Part shown: positions 28,601 through 40,600 of the stretch, in pieces | Position numbering within the stretch: position 1 is the first letter of the stretch | How the letters are laid out: the number at the start of each line of letters is the position of its first letter | Notes under the pieces: model-generated | What the model saw: only the letters and a program-made list of their open reading frames with translations | What the model was told of the DNA's origin: nothing | Databases searched by the model: none | Translations under genes and position numbers: made by a program | From: Lucinisca nassula | Taxonomy: Eukaryota > Mollusca > Bivalvia > Lucinida > Lucinidae | DNA length: 64,000 nucleotides | Direction: 5' to 3' | NCBI GenBank assembly: GCA_963580285.1 | Contig: OY757010.1 | Coordinates: forward strand, 217,354,204-217,418,203

Positions 28601-31600
28601 AATTGATTATATCAGCTTGAGTAGAATTTACATTAATTTATTTAGAAGTTCATATAGAATGACAGTTTTTGTGTATCTGCAGGAATGCCAATGTATCCTC
28701 CTGTTAGAAGAACACGCACAGACAGTCATGAGTCGGGAAGTGAAGGTCAGGAGGACATGAGGCCTGAGATAATGGAAAGAGATCCTAGTCGAGACCCTCG
28801 TGCCTGGCCAGGCTATCCACCACACTTTGATGACATGAGACGACAGCCATACTTTGATCAGAGAATGTATCAGGAATATGAGAAGGCTGAAGAATATAGG
28901 AGGTGAGAAGATGGTTTTAGTTCAAGGATAACTGACCAACTTAAAATGCTCAGAAGGAATGTGCATCAAGAATTGTTTAACTCTCCCTTGGTTTTGAATT
29001 ACCTCCCTTTGAAATGTTTAGTCTTGCATCCATAACTGCCTTGCCCATATCTGTAGATATGTACATGTAGGGTAGATCAATCTAGGGGATTGATGGTAGA
29101 TCAATCTAGGGGATTGATCACTGCTGTAATGTACAAGTTACCCCCACTTGCGATATTTGCTTTTGAAATATGTAGCAGTCCATAGCTGCTAAATCTTTTC
29201 AATGCGTCATTCATAGTTGTTGGTATATTCAGGGTCCAGTGTAGGAAGCATACTGCATAAGAAAGGTTACTTTAATTTGCTGTCCCTGTCTTAGAGATAT
29301 AAAAGAATTGTTTGGTGTGCAGATAAAGAGGATAAAGTGAAGATTTTTTTTTTTTGTTTTACTTCTCCCCAAAACATGGGTGCTTGTGAGAACATTGTCC
29401 CAAAATTATCTGTTAGCCCATTTTGTAGCGGAAACCCCAAAACAGGTACCCTGGCAAACAGTGCAGACCCAGATCAGATGCCACAGAAAGTGGCATCTGA
29501 TCAGGACTTACACTACATGTATTTGCAAAAAGTTCAGCTATTTTTGGAATAAATTTTAAAAGACAACAACCTGTCACCAACCTGTCACCCCTAAATTTTG
29601 AAATGGACTCCTGCCATTTTCCATTTGGTACAAAAAGGGTTAACTTATGGTTATTTGAAGCTTTAGTCATTATGTACTTATAGCCCTTTACAACTCTCTG
29701 GGCTAATTCAAGAGATGACAAATTGTTGATACTTATATTATTTTTCCCAGAAAACAGGACCTGAAATCTCATGCCAATTGTCTCCATGGAGACAGTTTGC
29801 TTGAATGCTAAGTCCTGTTTTCTGGGAAAAATTAGAAAAATATTTCAGTGTCATTTGCTAAAAAAAAAAAAAAAATACTCAGCATGCATAGTGTTAAGTA
29901 ACTATGTCCTTGCTTGTCATGGGTGATTCTGCAGTTGCATATGGCAGGGTGGTAGTCATCTCTCAAGGTCTCTGGTTTTCTCCAGATATCTCATTTGCTC
30001 CACCAAGTAAGACTACATTAAGCCACATCATGCCGTTGAGAATTCTTGAATAAGCTGGTGAGAATTCTTGAATAAGCTGGCATAAGCTTTCAATATAATC
30101 AAACTGAAATAAATAAAGCTACAGTCGAACTTCAATGGCTCGAACACCGATGGCTCGTTTACCATGGTTGAGTCGAACCCGTTTTTGAGTCCCCAGGGAA
30201 TTTCTCTGCATAACAAAAAGTGTGGGATAATTAAGGAGATTTTTGACTTACATCTTGCAAATGTATGCTGTGTGTACTCATTAGAATCGCTTCAATGAGG
30301 CGATTCTAATGAGTACACACAGCATACATTTATGTTACAGAACACCGAAAAGATGTCCAAAAGTACCCCTGTTATGTTTTCTGGAAGTATGCAACATTGG
30401 CTCGAACTACCGCTGTCTCGAACAAATTACCATGGTCCCAAAGGGGTTCGGGCCACCGAAGTTCGACTGTAATTTGCTAAATCAAGTTGAGTAGCCTCAC
30501 TCAGGTCAGATGTGAGCTGCCAAGTTCTGCAATGGATGCTGAGGTGGTTTTGTCACTCACCCGTGATTTAACCCTTGTCCTGCTGAATATTTATATATGC
30601 CACGCCCACTACCGATTATCAACCGATCAGATTTTTTGATGCAAATTATTGCAACAATTTCACAATCTGAATGGCAAACAATGTAGATCCTGATCAGATG
30701 GCTTCGTCAGAAGCCATCTGATCTGGATCTACATTGTTTCAAAGATAAGGCATATCCGGGATTAGCAGGACAAGGGTTAATGATCAGCTCAACATAGTTT
30801 TGAATAACTAGCTAGCAGGAAAAATCTTGCAAAACCAAAAAAATAAATAAAATCTTGTTACTGTCAATAATTGCTGCCGAAACCAAATGTATGTTGATCA
30901 AAGCATGTTATCACTAGTTTTACCCAACCCCACCCATCGGGGCTTGAAGAAATAGATGGGCTGCATGATGCTTACATGCAGAGCTGAATTCAACCGCACA
31001 CATGTTAAGGTAAACTGCTTCGAGGATCTAATCTTGCCCAGGCAAAGTGGTGCGAGTTGGACCGTCCATGCTTATAAACACATGGTTTCATTGGGCGACA
31101 GGGCTTGAGATGTCATTTCATCTCAATGTCGGGTAAAAGTCTCACAAAATTGGAAGCAACGTCTCCAAAATGATCTATACCGTGTTGACTGTGACATAAA
31201 ACCTCAATTCAAACAAACAAAACCACTTGTTTTACTGTTACGAACATTGCTGGAGCCCATGGTCACCATATGCAGCAGATAGTATGGATTATATTTACAA
31301 GTTACTGTTATTCCTGATAGAAAATATGAGAAGAGACCACAACTAGTATGCCAGAATGGCTGTATAGATGTAACAAAAGCTATCGGAGCCAAAACGCCAG
31401 AATGAGTGTCTGTATATGTTACAGTTCAGATAGAGAGTATTTAAGGGGAATGGGAACACCTTCCCGGGAGGCAACTCCTGCAAAAGTGTTTTTGTCTCCC
31501 ATGTCAATAGGGGTCCACTCTTAAAGGAAAGAATTCTCTTCTGAGGAGCAAATTCTTTCCTTTAAGAGTAGACCCCTTTTTCGGTGGGACAGAATTTCTA

Positions 31601-34600
31601 GAAAAGCGAACAGGAAGTTCCGAAAGTTGTCTCCCTTCGAAAAATGGTAGAAAAATCTGCCAGGTTTTCCCATTCCCCTTAAAAGTTACTGTTGTTCTTT
31701 CTATTAGAGAATATGAGAAGCGAACAGAGCCAGTAAGCGAGAATGATGGGTATGAGGATATATCTGACCAAGAGAATGAGAATGATTTTAAGGAACCTGA
31801 GCCTAAACCTACAGTAATCCAGAAAGATCCATTTGACGACAGCTCGGACAGGGATGAGAGGAGGACGCCAGTAGAGAAAGTGGTGGAAAAGAAGGATTAT
31901 CCCAGTAGAAGGGGTAGTGATAGGTAAGAATTACCAGACTGAGCTCAGCTTTCTGGGCATTGCGCCAGATAAGGAAGGGTAACATGGATAGTCAAGGAAT
32001 AATTTTCTCTGTTTCTTATTGAAATCACATACTATGGTACTTGTTAGAATCATTCTTACGAATACCCACATCATATTCTTTGATTGATAGATTGGAAAAA
32101 TTATCCCCCCCCCCCCCCCCCCCAAAATCTGATTTGTATCTTTAACTCTGGAGTAGAGAATATTTTATACAGATTTATACTGGCTGAGGGAGGGAAGAAC
32201 AGACATAAGTATGTTATTACTCTGAATACTGGCCTATACAAACTCAAATTGAAAAACTGAACACTTCATAATTTTGTTTGTTTGATTTGAGGTTTAACGT
32301 CCCTGTCAACACTGTAAAGGTCATTTTGGAGACGTTGCTTCCAATTTTGTGGGACTTTTACACAACATTGAGATCAAATGACATCTCAAGCACTGTCGCC
32401 AGATAAAACCAATAGGGTTTGTTAGCATGGACGGTCCGCCTCGCACCGCGGTTCCTGGACAGGCTTAGATCCTCTAAGCTGTTTACCAGTACTACAGTGC
32501 GGGCCGGATTCAGCTCTGCGTGGAAGCATCATGCAGCCCATATATTTCTTCAAGCCCCTATGGGCGGGGGCCGACTTCATAATTTACAATGTTGTTTTCA
32601 TGAATCTCACTGAGTTGTATGAAGTGATAACATGACTATATAGTGCTAAACAATCTGAAGGTTATTAGTAGAGATCATTTGTTTCAGGGAAGAGAAGCCT
32701 GCTCCTAAAGAGAAAGAAGAGCGGGGAGACAAATATGATCATTGGTCCAAAGATAAAGATAAGGAGAGAGATGAAAAACCAAAAGACAGGGACAGAAAAT
32801 TTGATAAAGCAGACAGAAGGGCTGAGAAGTCTGATAAACAGCAAGAGAAATTGGACAAAGGAGAGAAATACCAGGATAATAAGGCTGATAAACAGGAAAG
32901 AAGCAAGGCCTGGTCAAATAAAGAGGATAACTACTGGGAAAAGTCAGATAGATACGAAAAATCTGATAAATTCAAAGCAGACAAACATGAGAGGGATCCT
33001 GGCAGCCGAGGGGATCGTGACCAGGAGAGACGTTATAAAGGGGCAGAGAGACAAGAATCAAAAGACAAGAGGGATAGCAGAGAAGACAAGAGAGATAGCA
33101 GAGAGGATAGGAAGGATAGCAGAGAAGAGAGGAAAGAGAAATCCAGGAAGGATAAGGAGAACTATGGGAAATTCACTGGACCTCCTTCAGAGTACAAGGC
33201 TTTCCAGCCAGAGGAGAGAACTAAACATAGTAAGTACGAGATGAACCATGTCATTAGAAAGTCTGTTTTTGCCATTGCCAACTAGAAAAGTGCAGATCAA
33301 CTGCGCATCTGCACAGTATGATCAGCAACTTTGCATTCGCTCCTTGGATAGTACAATACCACTTAAGGGGATAAAATTTCATATATAGATTGATATTGGC
33401 AGTACCTTGATCGAGTGGCCTAATGGGTTAAGAGTGCTGACTCTTTACCATTAGGTTTCTCACCGCTGCGGTTCGCGCCACATGCGAGACGTCAAGTTCT
33501 GCAAGGGATGATCGGGTGCTCTGGTTTTCACCCACCTGATTAACGATCGGCTCGAAATAAGTGAAATAAAAATGAAAGTGCCATAAAACCAAAAACAAAC
33601 AAACAAAAAAGCCTTGATTGAGGTTTGTGAATTGTAGCAGGAGTATCTTACTGATATAATAACCAGTTTCCTAGTTTGTTTGTTTGTACCACTACCACTA
33701 TAGTGTGTTCAAAATATAAAGCTTTCTAAACTCACTTGGGTTTTTCTGATATAAATGACTCGGTTTGGAAAAGTTAGCATAGAAAGTGATCACTTCAACC
33801 ACTTGTTAGGACAAGGGCTGGCTTTTTGTTTGAATATCTTGGCTCATATTACATGCCACAGTAAATGTTCTGATAAGTCCAACCATAAGGCTTGCCTGAA
33901 TGTTCCCTGTTTACCTTTGTTGCAGAATATTAGATAGGCATAAATGCTCGAACTTACTATTGATTAGAACCAACGCCCGTCTGAATATGGAGAAACAGAT
34001 TGGGCTTCATGATGCGTCTGCACAGAGCTGAAATCAATCAAACTTTTAGTACTGTAAACCGCTAAGAGCGCCTAAGCCTGCCAAGGAAGTGGTCCTTTAA
34101 ACTATAGCGGGTTAGACTTAGTGTTGAGAGGGATGTAAAACCTCAACACAAACAAACAAAGACAGTAAATTGAGATTGAGATTTCTGTTTCTCTAGAGTT
34201 AGTTTTGTTGCAGAGCGGGATCACTACAATGCTCCACCACCAATCACACTACGAGAGTCTCAGCAGAATGTACCCCCTCGCAGTAACTATGTCTCACTGA
34301 AGAGAACAGCCTCAAATATGTCAACAGGAAGTAAATCTGACTCAACGAGGGAGTCTCCAGCCAGTGAAAAGGTCGAAGAGCAAAAACAGAAGTCGGCAGT
34401 GAAGGTAAATAGACCACCAGATATTATAGAAGTTATCGTTGATGAATCTCAATAAGCTATGTTGATCAGTTGTTTTTATACGCCCGTTTTGAAAAAACGG
34501 TCGTATTATGTTATGGGGTCGGCGTCCGTCCGTAAACTTTTCGTTTCCGGATAACTCCTCCTACAGTTTTCATCCGATCAAGCTGAAACTTGGTAGGTAG

Positions 34601-37600
34601 TAAGACCATGATGTGTAGATGTGCGTAAAGTTTCGAGAATCAACGTCCGCCAAATATTAACAGAGTTATGCCCCTTTGAAATTTTTGTAAACATTTTCGT
34701 TTCCGGATAACTCCTCCTACAGTTTTCATCCGATCAAGTTGAAACTTGGTAGGTAGTAAGACCATGATGTGTAGATGTGCATAAAGTTTCGAGAATCAAC
34801 GTCCGCCAAATATTAATAGAGTTATGCCCCTTTGAAATTTTTGTAAACATTTTCGTTTCCGGAAAACTCCTACAGTTTTCATCCGATCAAGTTGAAACTT
34901 GGTAGGTAGTAAGACCATGATGTGTAGATGTGCATAAAGTTTCGAGAATCAACGTCCGCCAAATATTAATAGAGTTTCATTGGGCGACAGGGCTTGAGAT
35001 GTCATTTCATCTCAATGTCGGGTAAAAGTCCCACAAAATTGGAAGCAACGTCTCCAAAATGACCTTTACAGTGTTGACGGGGACGTTAAACCTCAAATCA
35101 AACAAACAAACAGTTTTCATCCGATCAAGTTGAAACTTGGTAGGTAGTAAGACCATGATGTGTAGATGTGCATAAAGTTTCGAGAATCAACGTCCGCCAA
35201 ATATTAACAGAGTTATGCCCCTTTGAAATTTTTGTAAACATTTTCGTTGCCGGATAACTCCTACAGTTTTCATCCGATCAAGTTGAAACTTGGTAGGTAG
35301 TAAGACCATGATGTGTAGATGTGCATAAAGTTTCGAGAATCAACGTCCGCCAAATATTAATAGAGTTATGCCCCTTTGAAATTTTTGTAAACATTTTCGT
35401 TTCCGGAAAACTCCTACAGTTTTCATCCGATCAAGCTGAAACTTGGTAGTTAGTAAGACCATGATGTGTAGATGTGCGTAAAGTTTCGAGAATCAACGTC
35501 CGCCAAATATTAACAGAGTTATGCCCCTTTGAAATTTTTGTAAACATTTTCGTTTCCGGATAACTCATCCTACAGTTTTCATCCGATCAAGCTGAAACTT
35601 GGTAGTAAGACCATGATGTGTAGATGTGCGTAAAGTTTCGAGAATTATTGTCCGCCAAATATTAAGAGAGTAATTTCCCTTTGAAATTTTTGTAAACATT
35701 TTCATTTCGGATAACTCCTGCTACAGTTTTCATCCGATAATGCTATAAGTGCTCGTTTTTATGTGTTGTAAATAACTGATGAGATTAATTCTAGTTCTAA
35801 GCTGTCTGCTGTGGAAAGAGCAATACAGGGAAAAGGAAGAAAGCTCTGTGATGCCCTAGCTCTGGCTTGGCACTGTGCATGCTCTTCTTGCATTTGCTGT
35901 CACCCATTGAAACTTGAAAAATAGTTCCACCATCAATGAATACTGTTTTCAGGTTTCAGTCTACCAAATATGAATTTGCCACGGGCGTATAATGCCCCGC
36001 TTGCGGAGGCTAGCTCTTGTTAAAACACACAGAAACAGTTAAGATGTTTATTTTGTGATAATTGAAGGATAATTTTTGTCGGTGCTCCATAAAAACCTAT
36101 GTTGTGGTTATTCATTAGATCCACTCCACTGAGGTAGTTCTATTAAATACCCACAACATAATAGGATTACATAGGGGAAATAAGGAAAATTATCGTTCAT
36201 TTATAACCAAATATTCACCATAGCTTATGTTGCTATGACAACAGAATGGCTCACAGTTGTAGTAAAAATATATAAAACGAGAAGTTGAGGTTAACAGTGT
36301 GTTGATAAAGCTATGATCAGCTTTTGTTAAAATCATTATAGCCCCGCTTTGAAAAAGTGGGGCTATATTGGATTTGCCATGTCCTTCTGTCATTCCGTGA
36401 TTCCGTTAATTTGTGTTGGCTCCATAACTTTGTATCTGCTTAACATATTTTCATGAAACTTCACACAAATGTTAAACACCATAAGACAATGTGCAGAGCG
36501 AAGGAATTATTACTGTGGATTGCCTACTTTTGGAGTTATTGCCCTTTGAACATTTTCCGTAATTCCGTGATTCCGTTAATTTGTGTTGGCTCCATAACTT
36601 TGTATCTGCTTAACATATTTTCATGAAACTTCACACAAATGTTAAACACCATAAGACAATGTGCAGAGCGAAGGAATTATAACTGTGGATTGCCTACTTT
36701 TGGAGTTATTGCCCTTTGAACATTGAAAAATGGCAATTTTAATTGTGTCCGCTTCATAACTCGAAAACCGTTTGAGATATTTTTAGGAAACTTCACACAA
36801 ATGTTAAGCACTATGAGACGATGTGCAGAGCGCAGGAACCATAACTCTGCATTGCTTATTTTTGGAGTTATTGCCCTTTGAACATTGAAAAATGGCAATT
36901 TTAACAGTGTCCGCTTCATAACTCGAAAACCGTTTGAGATAATTTCATGAAACTTCACACAAATGTTAAGCACTATGAGACAATGTGCAGAGCGCAAGAA
37001 CCATAACTCTGGTTTTCGTATTTTCTGTGTGTCTGTCTGTGTGTCTGTCTGTGTCTGTTAACAATTTTCGTGTCCGCTCCATAACTTTAAAACCCATTCA
37101 CATATTTTCATGAAACTTCACACAAACATTAAACACCATGAGATGGTGTGCAGAGTGCAGGAACCATAACTCTGGATTGCCTAATTTTTTAGTTATTTCC
37201 GTTTGAATATTGAAAAATATCAATTTTAGCCGTCTTTGCTCGATAACTCAAAAACCGTTTGAGATAATTTTATGAAACTTCACACAAATGTAAAGCACCA
37301 TATTACGTGTGCAGAGCGCAGGAACCCAAACTCTGGATTGTCTACTTTTTCAGTTATAGGCTTTTGAATATTAAAAAATGGCAATTTTAACTATGTCCGC
37401 TCCATAACCGTTTCTGATATTTTCATGAAACTTCAAATAAATGAAAAGCACCTTGAGATGATGTGCAGAGTGCAGGAACCATAACTCTGGTTTGCCTACT
37501 TTAGGAGATATTGCCCTTTGAACATTTAAAAAGGCAATTTTGACTGTGTCGGCTCCATAACTCACAAACCATTTGAGATATTTTCATGACACTTCACACA

Positions 37601-40600
37601 AGTGTAAAGCACCATGAGACAATGTGCAGAGCGCAGGAACCCTGACTCTGATTTGCCTACTTTAGGAGTTATTACCCTTTGAACATTGAAAAATGGAAGA
37701 TGAAATTTAGTATAAACATGGACATTCTGGTAATGTATCATGCTCATTGAAATGAGGGACAAGGGCTCACAACTCTTAAAGTTTTTCCAGATAATGTAAA
37801 ATTTTCAACAGTTATTTCTTGTTCATAACTGTTTTCTCTGCAGCTTAAATAACTTTCTTCTCTGACAGCGCTGAAGCGGGGCTATAGTCAGATCCTCTGA
37901 CAGCTCTAGTTGTGTATCTTTTGCATAATCGTTCAAGTGTGCGTTCGTTTACTCAAATAGGTGTTAGGTCAGAAATTTATGAATAATTTAATTATAGAGC
38001 ATTCAGTACTATTTGTTTAACAAAACAAAAAAAAATAAGAAAAGCCACAGACATAGAATACAGCCACCACATAGATACCATTGCAGACAGAATTCTGACT
38101 GGATAAATTGAGCAACATTAAGTTCACAAGTTTAGAGGGTAGAGTCTGACTGTTATGCTATTAAGCCCAGAAACATTTTGGAAGTCTAGTTCTGCTCACA
38201 GAAAACCTGATGTGGCTAAGACTGATGCATGCATAACTGGTGAAGAGGAGGTTGGTGGTTTGGTCCATAGCTACATATAAGGAGGAATAAAAAGGATGAT
38301 TCTTGGATCCATTCTATTATTTCTCCCTTAAACTTCTTAGTTGTGAGTATTTGGTAGACTCTTTGTGATTCTAACAAATACCCACAACATATGTTCGAAC
38401 AGAAGAAAAGAATATTCCTCGTGCATACTTCTCTTAGCGCTTTTGCTCGAGGCCAGCTTATGTCCATCCTGTTGTCTGTCGTCCGTTTGTTGTTATCTTT
38501 TCACATTTTCGACATCTCAGAAAACACAGGTTGGATATAGCTGATATTTGGTGGGAGGCATTGGGGCAACATGGAGATTCAGAATTGCTAAAATCATTCC
38601 AGTCCGATATCCAAGATGGCCTCCATGGCAACCATCTTGAAATTCTTCAAACAACATCTCCCCAACGAAAAGTCAGATTGAGCCAAAACTTGATGGCAGG
38701 CATCGGGGTGACATGAAGATTCAGATTTACTAAAAATAAATTTCTTTTCCAATATTCTGAAATTCTTCAAAGACATCTCCTGAACAAAGGTTAGATTGAG
38801 CTGAAACTCTATGGGAGCCATCGCAGTGACATGGACATTCAGGTTTTGGCTAAGATTGTTCCGTTCTGATATCCAAGATGGCCACCATCTTGAAATTCTT
38901 CAAATGATATCTCCTGAACCAAAGGTTTGATTGAGCTGTAAGGCATGGAGGCATCAGGGCGACATGGAGGTTCAGATTTGCTAAAGTCATTCCGTTCCGA
39001 TTTCCAAGCTGGCCGCCATGATGGATCTTGAAACTCTTACATCTCCTCTTGAACCAAACCAAAGGTCAGATCGAGCTGAAACAGGATGTGAGGCATCGGG
39101 GCGACATTGAGATTCAGATTTTCTAAAATCGTTCTGTTACAATATCCAAGATGGCTGCCAGTTGGGCCGCTAGTTACTGCAGTTGATCTGAAACGAAGGC
39201 AGCATTCTTTCGTGACAGTTAATCATGAAATATTTTCTTCCATCATTCAGAAGCCTCTGTGGTGTAGTGGTTAAGCTACTGGCCTGATAAACCAGGGATT
39301 GCAGGATCGATCCCGGGCTTCTCCAGACTTAAACCAAGGTCCCATCTCCATATGACCTTAGCTGTTGGTGGGACGTAAAACTGAAACACTCTTCCATCAT
39401 TCTCTCACTATGTAATTTTCTGACAAAAGAACATGTGGTGTACTGGTTAATCACTTAGGTATAAGTCGGCCTAGGAAAAGTATGATCAGGTCAACTGGCC
39501 GGCTGAGCATGAGCTAAATAGTGTTGACAGGGTTTTAGCTTCCCAGAGCCGAAGGCTCTGGGGGAGCTTATAGTATAGGCATTGGTCCGTCGTCGTCGTC
39601 TGCGTCGTCAACATTTTCAAACAACATCTCCTCTGTAACTACTTGGCCAATTTAAACAAAATTACATGTGGAGCCTCTATGGGAAGGGGAACGAAAGTTT
39701 GTTCTTGAAGACTGGATCACATGACCAATATGGCTGCTATGCCCATATATGGTAAAAACCTTTAAAAATCTTCTCAAGAACCGAATAGCCGATGATCTTG
39801 AAACTTGGTATGCAGTATCGGGGACTCGGGGCCCTACCAAGTTTGTTCAAATGATGGCCTTTGGTTGACCTTGACCTATTTTACTTCAAGATCAAATTTG
39901 GTCACTTAGACATTTGTATGGAAAAAAGCAAAACAGTGGATTTTTCTGATTGCATGGTAGCTAGTGGCATCAGAAATGGTATTTGCAATCAGCTGAATGG
40001 AAGTTTATCAGTTCCAAAGGTCAAGGTAATTTACCGACGTTTATCCAGGACGGCTCAGATTCAGTATTTTTATGCCCCCGGAATCTAAGAGATTCGGGGG
40101 CATATAGTTTTTGGTCTGTCCGTCTGTTTGTCCGTTTGTCTGTTTGTCCGTCTGCAAAAACTTTAACATTGGGCATAACTTTTGAATGGTAAGTGGTACA
40201 GCTTTCATACTTCACATGTGTATACCTTATCACAAGACCTTTCCAGTGGTACCATAATTTTTGATCTCGTGACCTTGAACTTGACCTTTGACCTATTTTT
40301 TTCAAAATTTTTAAAAACATTAACATTGGCCATAACTTTCGATTGGTAAGTGATAGGGCTTTCATATTTCATATGTGCATTCATTGTCACAAGACCTTTC
40401 TAGTGGTCCCATAATTTTTGACCTTGTGACCTTGACCGTGATGTTTGACCTACTTTTTAAAAACTTTAACATTGGCCATAACTTTCGATTGGTAAGTGGT
40501 AGGGCTTTCATATTTCACATGTGCATACTATGTCACAAGACCTTTTCAACAATCCCATAATTTTTTACCTTGTGACCTTGACCTACTTTTTTAAGACTTG

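Noticed and set aside
32735..33244. A 169-codon frame in exon L different from the PRRC2 frame
   Set aside because: It is the shifted reading of a purine-rich low-complexity exon. Only the other frame joins exons K and M.
36677..37762. Similar minus-strand open frames repeated
   Set aside because: They run antisense through the 162-bp repeat array and recur with each unit, as expected from repeated DNA.
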